A DNA stretch of 64,000 nucleotides from Ligula intestinalis (GCA_036362985.1 JAYGXS010000003.1:78968474-79032473), one strand, 5' to 3'; positions 33,471-45,989 are shown, counted from the first letter of the stretch. The notes: generated from the sequence alone by a model not told the origin. Numbers and translations are program-made.

Positions 33471-34079
33471 CATGTATCTCTCTGTCACAAAAATAGTGTG
33501 TGTAGCCATACTTACTACGCGTGTTCTAGTAAGTGCCCTTAGGGGAGCATTCCCAGGCCATATTGAGGATATCAAAGGTTTAATCCAGTTGCCCCGTAGA
33601 AAAGACAACCAATTATTTTCGAAGAAAAACTAGGGACTTAAAGAAATACCGGCGGGCGTTTCGTTGATAGCGGATTATTTTTAGTAGACGCCTAAACATC
33701 TACTAAATGCATTTCAATAGGCTTATTTTTGACTGGACTCGGACATCCAGATGCCTTGTAAGTGTGAGTGGGCATTGGAGAGAGGGAAGTCAGGATTTCT
33801 GGAAAATAATGATTTTGCTTCATTATGCTTTCATCGTCCGTCTCTACTATTTTGAGTGTTTTCGAGTGTTTTACTTTGACAAAAATTATATTTACAGTTG
33901 ATAAGAAATGATAATATTTGCTTATTTTCAAACTATGAGTCTCAACTACACTCAAGGTATGGCGGCCTACATGTAAAATCCTTATTCCTTTCTCCCATAA
34001 CTGTCTATATTACACTTCAACACAACTGTATATATGGCCAACACAGTAGATACTTGGAAAGTGGACAATAAGATCCAGC

Positions 34080-34270
34080 GTTAGTTCCCCTACGGACTCC
34101 CGTCTGTCAGTTTTGCAACTTGGATGTCAAGATAGGGTAACTGATTGATTGACATTTTCTTCTTCCATGGTAAACTGGATGTCCGGAGAATTCATGCCAA
34201 TAGCGCCTTCCAAGTCTGCACATATCTCCTTTTCATTATTGTCGACGAGCTAAAGACCGGCTGCTCGAGT
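34080..34270 (-). pseudogene. PLE reverse transcriptase C-terminal fragment
   Basis: Minus-strand translation gives LVDNNEKEICADLEGAIGMN, then SPDIQFTMEEENVNQ, a one-base shift, and LPYLDIQVAKLTDGS. FTxExE followed by LPYLDI is the region just after the YxDD box in PLE reverse transcriptases. The YxDD box is not visible. This differs from the LPFLDV form at 25 and 51 kb, so it is another lineage. Confidence 0.6.
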
Positions 34271-34839
34271 TTCTGTAGAAATATTGCCAAAATTAGTGCA
34301 GACAGCGTAAATGCCAACGCCATTTTCTTCTTCCCCTCAGACCAGGCTATTAAAGGCGAAGGCCATAACTCACAGTTGGAGGAGCTAGATAATATACGCT
34401 GGCCTGAGTATTCGGTTGTCATTGTCATATTTTTCCCGGAGAAAGCCGTGGATAGTGCCAACAACCATTGTTGCTTCTCCTGGTATGGAATTGCGGCCGT
34501 GAGCTTCTGAAAGTCATACATCCGTCGGACGTCAATTCATTGAAATTCCTCCCAGGTATTAATAGGCATTTACGTCTGTTTTATGTATTCGACAAACAGT
34601 CATTACTGACGACTTTTCTATTCGTTCTTTCGTTAAAGATGAACTGGGCTTTATCGATCTCATATCCATTTATCAGTGCTTCTGATCTCATAAAATATGC
34701 CTACGGATGAGTAGGCATTTATTTATGGAATCTGTTCTACTAATACAAAGCCTGTCGGAATGAAAGAACACACTGCAATAATATTCCTTTCATCATCCAT
34801 GGAAGAAGGGGTGATTTCTGGGACCAGGTTGTATTTAAG

Positions 34840-35290
34840 CTTACGTTTCAAAAGCTTTCTTGCTCCCATCGTCAGAGCGTGGTAATCGTTCTCCTGCTGG
34901 TGTCAGTAAGTGTGTCCAAACTTGAGCCTTACGTCTTAATCCGTATGTCAATCGGATTGCTTGAATTGCTTGTGCCCTCGCAGATGCTTCCATGTAGTGC
35001 GTTAAGTCATTTGTGTGCATATTGAGCGTTTCCACTTTCTTCGCTAGCGGCTGCCATCTGTCGGCCTTGCGTATCTTCCTCCACCCGACCTACTGCTCCG
35101 TTCTTCGCAGATTTTAGCTTTCTGCGGAGCGCTTGGTAGGCAGGATGAAGGTCTATGTCTCTGTTTAGTGTGCCAGACGAGGACTAACTTTCTAGCATCA
35201 ATCTGGACATCTTATCGTTGGCTCGGTCTATTACTCTTGCTTTCTCAAAGGCAAAGGTGTGGTTCTCCTGCTGTGTGTGTTTGACCATCG
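34840..35290 (-). pseudogene. PLE family-2-like C-terminal fragment
   Basis: The minus strand reads NHTFAFEKARVIDRANDKMS, LMLES, stop, SSSGTLNRDIDLHPAYQALR. This matches in layout the nuclease tail at 22.1 kb (LLDSWFSGTQSINKRNDLAF, YGALRSF). Multiple stops follow. The GIY-YIG signature itself has been lost. Confidence 0.55.
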
Positions 35291-35486
35291 GTTTCGATGA
35301 AGTCAACAAAGTGAACCAACAGGTTGGTACAGTAGGTGACGGCCTCAGGGGTTAGTTTTAAGTGATAGGAGACGTAGTTAGCGCCAACCACATTCTTCAC
35401 CTTCTCCTTTGAGTCTCGAAGAAGCTAGACGGGTCAGGCGTGGGCTGCTGTATAAAATGTAAGCCAAAACAACGCCTAGCCTAGTC

Positions 35487-36130
35487 TTAAGTGACAGTAG
35501 CCTTTTGCGCTGGTACTAGTGTACTATCTTTGTCGATGGGGTGATCGTATGCCACTTCCTTTGTGAAGACTGACCGGAAAAATTTCGAAAAATTATCAGC
35601 CTTTTCTTCATCATCTAGCAAGTCTCTTCCCTCAGCGGTCCTCAGAAGGCGTATCGCATCCTTGTTTTTGGTACTCTGCCTGAGGTAACTGTAAAACACT
35701 TTGGGGTTCACTGTGGCCCGGTTTAGCAAGTCTGTTTCGAAAGCCGTCTTGTTTTGAGAATAAGACCCTTGACCCGGTTTCTCTGAGTTTTGCAGGCACT
35801 GACAGATGCAGGAGTCCTGTCTGCTAGCATTTTTCCACAGCTTCCGCTTTTTGTTCACTTCTATTTTTAAGGCCTGCGTAAGCCATCGCGGTCTAGTTGT
35901 CACCATTTTTTGCGAAATTGGACAGTGGTTGTCGATGAGTCTGTGCAGTGTGTTCCGGAACGCTTCCCAGTCCGCAGTTATGTTTCCAGAAAATAGAGGT
36001 TCCCACTCGGCGCACGTGAGTTTGGTCTTCATTTGATCGAAATCGCCTCGCCAGATATGTCTTCTGGCTGTTGAGGGTCTCTCCGGTATTGAGAATAACG
36101 AGTATTCCCATAGGAGTACAGTAGCCGCCG
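35487..36130 (-). pseudogene. CR1-like LINE fragment between endonuclease and RT
   Basis: The minus frame starts near 36120 (LLWEYSLFSIPE, RRHIWRGDFDQMKTKLT) and continues in frame through the 181-codon ORF: WEPLFSGNITADWEAFR, RLIDNHCPIS, RPRWLTQALK and KFFRSVFTKE. This is the linker between AP endonuclease and RT in CR1-type ORF2 and parallels residues 80-260 of the 3978-4772 frame in the first LINE. Both ends are missing, including the 3' RT, which is unusual for a LINE. Confidence 0.75.
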
Positions 36131-36139
36131 AAGACCATG

Positions 36140-36995
36140 CAACGCTAATTATGAAATTTGCCTGGACACTTTGGCATATATTTTAAAACACAATTGTAAT
36201 TCATTCAGTTTATTGAATTCTGCAAAATTCTTTTACTTAGTTAACTCGCCATTGTAGTTAATTTTATTAAGAGAAATAACCATTAGTTTTGGGGAGATTG
36301 GCAGTAACCTCATATGGTAGGAATTTCCTATGCTTTTACGAAAGAGAGAACCAAACTGCACATTTATGTTAATAATACTTAGAATGAACTCCAAAATAAA
36401 TAAAATAGGTACAGAAGATATCCTTTCCAGAACTGGAAAAGCTTATACAAAATTATTCAGATTGAAGTGAAGCCAAGTTAAAGGAACCAAATTTGTTTGC
36501 AGTAACATTGAACATATGTGTTTCAGAAATTATGTTTAGCTATCTGGTGAAGTTTCTTTGTAAAAAATGCATTAACAGAAGAGTTTTTGTTTGAATGCAG
36601 CAATGAACCTCAAATGTCCTTCAATAACAACCAAATGTCTAACATGTTTTCGTAGATATAACACAAATAATGCCTTATTAAGTCGTGAAGAAAAATAGAT
36701 TTTTTTGTTTACGTTACAATCCCCTTTTACTTTATTTAGAAACGGAACAGACGAAAGAATAATAAGTACTTCAAAAAATGGCAATGTAATTGGCCATTTG
36801 TTTTCAATTCGCCAGTTGTTTTTAATTCGCCAGTATGTATCTGAAAGTGGAATAAATCTATTCATGCGGAAGGTAAATCATTACAAAGAGAAAAGGAAGT
36901 TCTTTTATTTCCAGTCAAATTGAATCGTTTATCTTCAGAAAACTTAAATAAATTCTCCGAATTCTCAAATTTCATTGTGACATTACGTTGGAGAA
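36140..36995. other. AT-rich spacer
   Basis: No supported gene. The frames at 36572-36923 are AT-rich and look random. Confidence 0.45.
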
Positions 36996-36999
36996 ATTT

Positions 37000-37690
37000 A
37001 ATATACACAGAAGTTCGTCAGCCGAATATCTAATCAAAGCAATTTCTAAGAGGTAAACTTTGATGGAAAGAGTTTTATTAATCTTAGGAAAAGTAGTTGC
37101 AGAGTTATACTGCTGACATGATTTACTCTTGACAATGTGGTTTGCTGTTTCGAGGCATTTCTACAAAGAAGCAACATGGTCATCATTCAAAGAACTAATA
37201 TCCAAAAACACTTTTTTTCGGTAAATACTCTTTATATTTACCTTATTTTAAAGGTTTTGGTGTAAACGTCGAACAGATGCGCAAATTATGAACTGATCAG
37301 TGAAGATAGTAAAAACAAGCAATTTGATGAAACGCTTTTTTTCGGTGACATGCAGTAAATATGTAACTGCTAAGAACAGACTTTAGAGAATATTTTGACT
37401 CGAAAAATTCTTTGATTATATAGAAAGTGGTTGCTTCATGTTTTCAACTTAACAAAATATCGAAGAAGAAGATGCGATCACTGGAACAAGGACTTTATTT
37501 TCCTGACGTTTCGGATTCCGTCGGGAATCCTTAGTCATAGGTAATCGTAAACACAATATCTCAATTTATTGTCCTAATTTAGAGCTCTTTTTACGTCTCT
37601 AGAACCACGGCATTATCGAAAAAAATTTATATTCCTTTACGAACCCTTAGTAATTACTGTAGTTATTTTAAGTACTTAATAGACCTTATG
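37000..37690 (-). repeat. AT-rich dispersed repeat, inverted copy
   Basis: In reverse complement it follows 24460-24900: TTTTTACGTC, TTTTCAACTTAAC, ACCTTTAAAAT and CGAAACAGCAAACC occur in the expected order. It is interrupted at 37462-37551 by a PLE family-2 terminal block. Confidence 0.6.
37462..37551 (+). mobile_element. 90-bp insertion of a PLE family-2 end
   Basis: The segment is nearly identical to the left arm at 32604-32697. Flanks CAAAATATC (37453-37461) and CACAATATC (37552-37560) form a near-perfect 9-bp duplication, and the copy at 24.5 kb shows the uninterrupted site. It may be a severely 5'-truncated PLE or a short non-autonomous derivative. Confidence 0.65.
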
Positions 37691-37797
37691 CCGTTCATTA
37701 TTAGTTCTATGTTTTCCTAAATACATTCACACTGGTATTGGAGTAATGATCAAACTTATACAAATTACGGAAAATTACGTGGTCAACGGAAACCACT

Positions 37798-38110
37798 GTA
37801 GGTGTGAACACAGGCCCAAGGGGGCCGAGACTGATACGGCTACTAATGTATCTACTACTACTGGCTAACGACGTATCCGATACTATATCTGACGCTACAA
37901 TTTGTCAGAAGTGACGCTGGTTTGCGTAAGCTCTTTGGCGCATACCCCTTTGTCTCAACAAGGAGTGTGACTCTGGGTTAGAACTATATCGTGTAAGCAC
38001 ATGCGCTGACCCTGAGCAGAAAATCGTTTGCCTTAGTTTCCACCCTCTCAACTCTATCTATCAGGCTGTGGCTTCTTAGATACTAAGATACTGCTGCTAT
38101 AGGTATGTGC
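37798..38110 (+). repeat. Dispersed repeat, third copy
   Basis: GGCCGAGACTGATACGG, TTTGTCAGAAGTGACGCTGG and AACTCTATCTATCAGGCTGT match the 21.0- and 14.6-kb copies in order. Confidence 0.6.
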
Positions 38111-38579
38111 CTATACTTCGAGTGCTAGTTTCTATTACTCGTGTATGGTAAGGCCAGTAGATAGTATACTATAAGTATTTCTTGTGTGTGCTTTTCAAGA
38201 AGTCGCACCCAATATGCACTCGCAATCTGTGTGAGGTAATATTGATTAGCATTTGGATAATAATAGGGCGTTTGTAAAGTAATGTACAAGTCCTACCATG
38301 CACGTATGTCATGCAGTTTGTCGTCTATAGCCCAACTACAGACCTACCACAGTATCCATCCATAGCTTGGACTTTTCAGAACCCCTGCTCGTATCCCGTT
38401 GATCCCAGCACGTTGTGAGAATGGGGGTTTAGGGTATTCCGAGTAGAAACCCAACTTCAGTAACTGTCAAACCAGAGTGCTGGAAACCAAGGCAGGTACT
38501 GCTACTGATATTTCTTATACTACTAAGTTGGGGTGCAGCTGTTTGGTAGCATTGTTGGTACTGTTTTTGACTGCATGAA

Positions 38580-39190
38580 GTTATAGCCAGCTAGACTTTA
38601 AAGTGAGCTAGATTTGAATTTGGTGTAACTAATAAGGCAATTTAACTGCTACTGTCCCGTTTTACAAAGTTTGGACCAGGATACTGCTGCTAGAGATAAT
38701 ATGCCACTGCTAAGAGTGTTAATTCTAGTAATCATAGTTGGGAAGTAATATATTCTTAAAATTGTATTGATAGTTGAAATGATAGTCTAAGTCAGTGCAG
38801 CAGGAATAAGGAAATATAAGTGATGCTGGTAGTAATAATAATCGTGGTTTTTCCTATAAAAGTATTCAAAGTTCAGTAGTAAGAGGTGCGTCCTATTTTA
38901 TCAACTTATTATAACAGGTGGAGGTATGAGCTTACCGCGATACAAGTACGGTACTAGAGGATAACAGTGTTGCTGAGATTGCAATAGGCTAAAGGTTTGT
39001 CTAGGCTTTGAGGACTAGACTGTACTATCAGAGCTTAGGAAATCTAGCTGAGAGACTTGACTGCGTACGCTAAGAGGTATATTTGTGTATAAAATGTATG
39101 ATGATGTAACAACCAGCTAGATTATAATTATGTGTATTTAATAAAGCGAAATTACTGCTGTGGTTAGGACAGCTAGACTTTACTAAAATA
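38580..39190 (+). repeat. Dispersed repeat shared with 45.0-45.5 kb
   Basis: TTTGAATTTGGTGTAACTAA, AAGTTCAGTA, GGGTGGAGGTATGAG-like and CAACCAGCTAGAT blocks recur at 45000-45540 in both order and orientation. Internal repetition of the CAGCTAGAT motif is visible at 38590 and 39115. Confidence 0.6.
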
Positions 39191-39229
39191 ATTATATAAA
39201 AGCAAGCTTACGCGCATCCTAGGCTTCAT

Positions 39230-40440
39230 GCGGGAGCATGTTTCCGCGTCTTCATCTGGTGATTGTGTGAGCCACCCGCGTTGTCTTGAGAGCATGCATC
39301 CTCTGTGTGTTTGCAGATCAGCAGATTTAGACAGGGTTATTTGGCCGGTCATCTAGCAGAATTGGTTGTCTTACGAGCTATGTAGTCGTTTACCTCGATC
39401 AAGCGCCCTGATTGGGTTTTGAATGGCCAATGACTGCCAGATTTGTGGGTTAGCGAGTGCGCCCACTTAAAGGCCCCTAGACTCCTTGAACACGTTGAAC
39501 GTGCTTGTTTGGTTTTCCATATGTAAGGCCAATGGAACCACCGTTGTTGCACTGGTCTAGTTTAAATATGGTTAACCCCCAGATAGCTAGCTTGGCGTAA
39601 CATCTTTTCAGGAGGGGCGCATCTTGCTCTAGAAATTAGCTAAGCTGGATGAGAAAAAAAGCATCCAATATTTTGCATTAAGCATATGAGGTGGGAACAT
39701 GAGCCTACGATCGTCCTCCTTTTCGCCCGAGATGCATGTGTAGTACACACGGGTATTTTCCTTTCACTGGTTGTGTCTAGTGCGTCGTTCCTCCACCGTG
39801 TGGGAGGCACAGATCAGCAGGTGTGTGCAGATTTGTCATTTGATGGCAGTTGTGCGGTTATCCCGAGCGTGTTGTCTGTTTGGAAGCTGTTAGCGCGTTT
39901 TTGACGACAATTGCCGATCGGGCATTGTGATTGGCTTGCGAGAGGCCAATGGCTATCCCCTTTGCAGATGAGCCTGTGTCCGAGTAGGCCCTAGAATTCT
40001 AAATGGATGCCCCTCTTACTCTAGATGTTAGTGCAGTAGGTTAACAAAGTGTTTCCCATATTGTTGTAATACCTGGGTGAGAAAGCAATCATCCAATATT
40101 ACACTATGACCACACCAGATAGGAATATGTGCTAACCATCGCCCGTTTGTTTGCCATAGATGACTGGGTAAGAAACCCGTTTTTTTTCTTTCGGCGTTTT
40201 TGCCGAGTATGTCCACCGCGTGCGGATGAACGTAGATCAGCAGATAGGTACAGATCTGGCATTGTGATGGCAATTGTGTGACTATCCCGAGCGGGGTCTC
40301 CGTTGGTTAGCTGTCAGCGCGTTTTGACGGCATTTGTTGTCGATCGAGCGCTATGATTGGCATGCGAGAGGCCAATGGATATCCCTTTTGCAGGTGAGCA
40401 TGTGTCCGACTAAACGCGTAGGCGCCTTAATTTCGATCGT
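39230..40440 (+). repeat. Tandem repeat of about 440 bp, nearly three copies
   Basis: AGATCAGCAG occurs at about 39316, 39812 and 40232, each followed about 110-140 bases later by GATCAAGCGC, GATCGGGCAT or GATCGAGCGC and GATTGG...GGCCAATG. The second and third units also share GCATCCAATATT / TCATCCAATATT. The units are strongly diverged. Function unknown. Confidence 0.7.
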
Positions 40441-40805
40441 AAAGATCAAGCTACTTTGCGTGATGGTGTTACAGTCGCTTAAAATACTACCCCTAAAATC
40501 TTCACCAGCGACATCATCATCATGTTCCCCTTTAACACCGTCGAAGTAAGTCAACTAGATTGAGATTTAATTCGGCTAATTGTTATGTTTAGCTGCCAAG
40601 AAGTACCTGCAAGGTCTGCAGTGAGCTAAAGATTAGAAACTATGAAAATGGGACAAGTCCAAACTAATATAGCTGAACAATCATGAAATAAGAGAATCAA
40701 CTGCATATGCTAATATATGCACTAGCGTCTGAACTAAGTAATGAGTTATTAGCCTAGCAGCTTGAAACAGAGCTGGATAAGGAATCTTCTTTTTTAAGTT
40801 TTAAT

Positions 40806-43458
40806 TTACCAACCAAATGTTTGACTAGCTTTGCAGATTCGGTGAGCAGTCTCGTCGTTGGTTTTGCAGTTGCGGGACAGCGTGCTGCCTAGATAAACGA
40901 AGTGTTCCACAACTTTTAGTTCAGTGTTGTTCACTTTTATTCGTGGAGCATTACAAACAACACCGGGTTGCGGTTGATGAATTACCACCATTTTATTTGT
41001 GCTGATGGTAAGTCTAAAGTTGGCACAGCCGTTGGTGAATAGGTCCATACTTCTTTGCATATCCACTTCTGTTGCAGTATTTAGCACGCAGTCATCCGCG
41101 AAGAGCAGGTCGTGGACTATGGCCTTGGAGACGCGCGTGGGCGCTTCCATACGTCGGGCGTTCAAAAGTTTCCCATCAGTTCTGTAAGTGATGCCAATGC
41201 CAGGGTTCTCATTTCTGTAGGCGTCCATCAGCATGGCAGAGAGCATGATACTGAAGAGGGTTGGTGCGAGGACACACCCTTGCTTCACCCCGTTTGTCAC
41301 TGCGAAGGCCTCGGATACTGTTCCGTCTTCAGTTACGCGTGCCCTCATACCGTCGTGGAGCTGGCGTACCATGTGAATGAGGTGATCCGGGCAGCCGAAT
41401 TTATGCATGACTTTCCAAAGTCCGTCCCGGTTCACCGTGTCGAAGGCTTTGGTCAAGTCCACGAAGTTCGCGTAAAGGTGAGTATGCATCTCTTGACACT
41501 TCTCCTGTAGCTGTCGCGCGGCAAAGATCATGTCTGCGGTGCCACGATTGCGGCGGAAACCACACTGGCTTTCTGGTAGGAGCCTTTGTTCTAGGTGGTT
41601 GTTGAGGTGGTATAGGAGGACACGTGCGAAGATCTTCCCTGCATGGTTGAGCAGCGAGATCCCTCGGTGATTGTCGCATAGTCGTCTGTCTCCTTTGTGC
41701 TTGTAGATGTGGACGATTGTAGCGTCCTTGAAGTCCTGGGGTACTTGCCCTTGACGCCATACGCTCTGAACTAGTTTGGTCAGGTGACATATGAGTTGCT
41801 GACCGCCGCATTTGTAAATCTCAGCAGGAATAGCGTCTGGTCCAGCTGCTTTCTCATTGGATAATTCCTGCACTGCTCTGATGGTCTCCTTCGCCGTGGG
41901 TGGGAGATTTAGTTCATAGTTGATTTCTATCTGAGGCAAGCGGTCGATGGCAGCATCCGAAATGGTGGACGGACGGTTAAGTACGCTTTGAAAGTATTCA
42001 CTGCAGCGCTTATTTATCTGTATCTTCTCAGTGATTAACGTAGCTCCGTTAGTGCTAAACAGGGGTGCTTCTCGTTTCATTGTGGGACAGTAGACAGCTT
42101 TGAGCGCACCGAAGAAATTTTCCAGTCATTTCGGTCCGCATAGCTTTGTATTTCCTCGGCCTTTTGAGCCATCCAAGCATCCTGTATTTCCCGCAGTCAC
42201 TGTTGTATACAGCGGCAGCTCTGATAGAAGGTTGTTTCAGAAATATCGGAAGGATGATCAAGGTAGGCTTTGTATAGGCGATTCTTGTTATTTAGTAGGA
42301 TTCTGATATCTGCGTCATTCTCGTCAAACCAGTCCTGGTGTTTGCGACGTACATTTCCAAGGACACGTTTAGCGGTCAGTTGGATAATGTCTCGTAGATG
42401 GCACCAGCGGGACTCCGCGGAGACGTTTTCGTCAGCAATTGGTAGGTGGGCCAAACCTTCATTTAACTCATTGCTGAAATGCAGACGACTGGCAGGCATA
42501 TTCAACTAAGCAATGTTCAACTTACCCGATGGACGCTTACCCTGAGGTCTCCTGCGGGTTTTGAGATGGATCCTTATTTTGGAGATGACGGGCCGATGGT
42601 CGGTCCCTCCATTGGCACTTTGGATCGCCTTTGTTACAAGTGCCTTCTGTTGGTCACGCCGCCGTACTAGGACATAGTCCAGGATATGCCGCTCTCGATC
42701 CCCCGGATGCATCCATGTCACCTTTTTTGACGTGGGAGGCGAAAGAGGGTGTTTTTCAGGATGAAGCCATGCTCAGCGTAGGTTTGCAGAAGGAGCAGAC
42801 CATTTCCATTCATGATGCCAAAGCCATGAGGCCCTCTCACCCCCCTCTAGGCAATATGGTCTCTGCCAACGCGAGCGTTGAAGTCCCCCAGGACAATAAG
42901 CTTGTCTGACCTCGGTGCAGCCGCCAAAAGGGCATGCAGATCCTCGTAGAGCTGTTCTTTTGTCTCGGCAGAATTTGTCATCGTGGGGGCGTAACCGCTG
43001 ATGATGGAAGCGAAAGTGTTTGCTCGAAGAGACAGACGCAGAGTCATCAAGTGGTCGTGTTTGCCCTGCGGCAGAGTGGGCAGGCTGCCCACGATTCCTG
43101 TCCAGAGGGCGAAGGCTACGCCGGCCTCGCGTCGCTCTGCCGCTGGCCTGCCACTCCAGAAGAAGGTGTAGCCGGCGCCCACCTCTTCCAGTTGGTTTTG
43201 GTCGGAGAGGCGAGTTTCACTGAGTGCGGCGATGTCAACCTTGAAGCGTGCCAGTTCTCGGGCCACTAGCACAGTTCACCGTTCAGGCAAACAACTTCTA
43301 GAGCTATCTAGGAGAGAACGCACATACCAGTATGCTAGTGTTAGATGATTTCCTTTAGGAGCCTGACCCTGTGTTCTAGTGCGCCTAGGGGAGGGCATGA
43401 CATTTAGCGAATGTACCATAAGAGAGTTCAGCAGTCTGTGTCTCTTGTCCGCCGCCAA
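40806..43458 (-). mobile_element. RTE-type LINE, nearly complete coding, 3' part missing
   Basis: The minus strand encodes an AP endonuclease and RT protein that is common in tapeworm genomes. It lacks the C-terminal part after the SQTFGW block (40806), where the family continues for many more residues, so the 3' end is lost. Loss of 3' rather than 5' sequence is unusual for a LINE and points to later deletion or recombination. Confidence 0.88.
40806..43458 (-). pseudogene. RTE endonuclease-reverse transcriptase, broken
   Basis: Endonuclease: [28 protein letters not shown] and [12 protein letters not shown] (43272-42847), then TWMHPGDRERHILDYVLVRR and TDHRPVIS (42721-42506). RT in the 424-codon frame from 42080: FVDLTKAFD at residues 206-214, NGVKQGCVLAPTLFS at 263-277 and LLFADD at 325-330, so the palm is intact. 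Lesions are TGA 43276-43278 and TGA 42197-42199 (both fit CGA-to-TGA decay), TAG 42847-42849, a slip in the A6 run at 42723-42728, TAG 42506-42508 and a one-base loss near 42117-42121. Without these the frame runs through. Confidence 0.88.
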
Positions 43459-43499
43459 TGCAGGCTTTCGGTTAATTATGAAAAATTACCTTCTTTCTT

Positions 43500-44980
43500 A
43501 TGGTAGCCGCGAGCGAATAGAGAAACTCTCATTTGCTGTATCCCCCCCCTGACTGCTCGTTTTTCGTTGTCCACAAGAAAGGTAAAAGTTTTACTTTTTG
43601 ACCGGCACACTGGCTGGCAGGGCTCAGCATGACCTACTCAGTCGCACGCCTTCCCCCGGGATCCAATGATAAGTCTTGTGTGGTATTATTGTCCGTTTGG
43701 TGGACTATCAGTTGAGCTACGTCCACACAACCCCGGCGCAGTTGAAGGATGACATTCATCATACTGGTGTCCAGAAGCCGCTAGTCGGTGACCAAACACC
43801 CAGGTCAAATGCACTAATTGCAGGACACAAACCTCCCCCCTGCCCATTGATCTTGAGCATTTGCCTCCCTATCTCGAGTAAAGTGTATTCCTACATGTGC
43901 ATTCACATCCGCGCGTGTGTGTATATGCTCGATTAGTAGTAGCTTTCAGAGTTTGCTTACTGCGACCGTGGAGACGGCAATTAAAGGGTCATTTGAAGCC
44001 AAAATACACAACAGAAAACCACGCCTTCTGTTTGGTAAAGCATAAGCTTGCGTTTATTCCCTGCGCACGCTTCCGAACCCTTTAGTCGACATGCTCAATT
44101 ACACATGAGTTAATTCAGTAGGAGCACATCAGTGCTCGCCCTGGTTAGCACCTAATTTATCACTTTGCAGGTTAGGATGCTACTGACAGAAGTGCTGTGA
44201 CTGCTGTAATTGCTATTTGTAAAAATCGTATTTATTAGATCAAATAATTGGCCTGCCCATGAATGTAGAAATTATTTTTCCTTAAACCTATTGCGCAGCC
44301 TTAATCTATGAGTGGATATTAGTGAGGTCAATGTTAAAGAAAATTAATATGTACTAATAACTGCTGTAAGAGGTAGTACGTAAATGCAGAGGAGGCTAAT
44401 ACTTGTTGCAATACCCGCTAGTAGCAGTTTAGTATATTGTAATGCAAGCGCAATAAAGAGACGGTCCACTAATTGGGAGCCCTGTTATTACTCACGTTTG
44501 GATGAGCTTGCCATGCGTGTGTGTATGTGAATATAGTACACAGTTGGCTTCCTGTAGTAGACAGTTGGGCCAGTTAAGCATTTCCTTTTCTCACCACTTG
44601 AAGACTTCAGCGACATCTCCTATTATATCGCTATCAAAGTTTTGCAGTTGAATTAGCTTAGAAGTTGTTGTCACGCTGCTAGACGATGCTTCTTCTCGCA
44701 CTGCTACGGCAGCTACATGAGCCGTTGAGAAGCCAGATTACCTGCCAGGGCAGGCATAGCCTACGTCAATCCAGGTAAGCAGAGGAATCTATTTATGGTC
44801 CCTGCGTTCAGTTTGTAATGTCCACTCAAGCATCTCAGCTATACGACTTTAGCTGCGTCTTGTTTAGAACACATGTCGACGCGAAATCGGGATAAAAGTT
44901 TGTCGAGATGTATCTTGACTTTCTACATTTTCTAGTTTTGCTCCAACTTTACAGAGCACCATCTGTCTATTAGGAAGCAA
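43500..44980. other. Spacer with no recognised gene
   Basis: No coding or RNA gene supported. Composition turns AT-rich toward the right. Confidence 0.45.
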
Positions 44981-44989
44981 ACTTCTCCA

Positions 44990-45535
44990 CAAACAACTTG
45001 TGATGAAAACTTAGTAATTCCTACAACAGTATTCAAAAGTTCAGTAATAACATCTGATCCTATTTGATCGATTATATATAACGGGTGGAGGTATGAGTTC
45101 TACCGCCTGAGGTGCTTCCGTAGGCACCTGGTAACATCCAGGAGGTACTTTTTTGCCTAGCTTTTGATTTTTACTGCTAAAATCATATTTGCACTGTTAG
45201 GTATTTAAACCGATACTACTGGTAGCGGTGGTGTTATTTTTTATTAAATTGATAGTGGGAGAGTGCAACTTCTAATAAGTAGAAATTATGAATACATTAA
45301 GGTGAAAGCACAATAAAAGTACTACCCTAGAGGACACTAGAAGGAATATACAGCATCAGATTGAGGCATAGATCAGGGATTGAGGACTAGTCTACACTAC
45401 CACAGCTAAGCAAATCTAAACTAAGAGACCCGACTGCCTAGTTAAGGAGATAAAATTGTGTCTCAACAGAATAATGACGAAACAACCAGCTAGATTTGAA
45501 TTTGGTGTAACTAATAAGGCAATTTAACTGCTGCT
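44990..45535 (+). repeat. Dispersed repeat shared with 38.6-39.2 kb
   Basis: GTATTCAAAAGTTCAGTAAT, GGGTGGAGGTATGAG, GAGGACTAGTCTACACTA and TTTGAATTTGGTGTAACTAA align with 38570-39160. It abuts a PLE fragment at about 45536. Confidence 0.6.
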
Positions 45536-45983
45536 GTACGTGGTCATAGACCATACACAGCTCATCTTTGCGGTTTATTGCGAGCTGATGCTCACGCAAC
45601 CTTGTGCCAAGGCACTTTCCCGTTTCACCAACATACCTTGCATCGCAGTCTTGGCATGGTACGCTGTGGACCACAGCAGTACTGCACATTTTAATAGGCC
45701 TAAAGTCGTGGGTAGAGCAAACGTCAATAATACTCGTGAATTTGATTTGTGATTTTAGAATGGCAGACATATTTGTCTGCAAATACAACAACGGTTGCGA
45801 TAGAAATAATTCACTGGCGTATTTCGAGAATCGCCTGGGAGATTTGGCGATTATTTCCTCTGTTTTCGTTAACCAGTTTTCCGTTATTTCCCAAAATTCG
45901 GGAATAACATGGCAGTAGCTGAAAATAACTGATCGGAAACAGCGAATGGAGCAGGAGAGGATGAGGAAGCCTTGTATGACCAT
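45536..45983 (-). pseudogene. PLE GIY-YIG endonuclease domain (third lineage)
   Basis: The 181-codon frame contains SVPCQDCDARYVGETGK and LGTRLREHQLAINRKD, a good GIY-YIG core with YVG and the R..EH helix. The segment before it (CSTHDFRPIKMC) is the usual linker. The last ~35 residues of the frame (45438-45535) are read from the dispersed repeat and are not PLE. The domain stops abruptly after the VQQQ block. No RT is joined. Confidence 0.75.
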
Positions 45984-45989
45984 CTAAAC

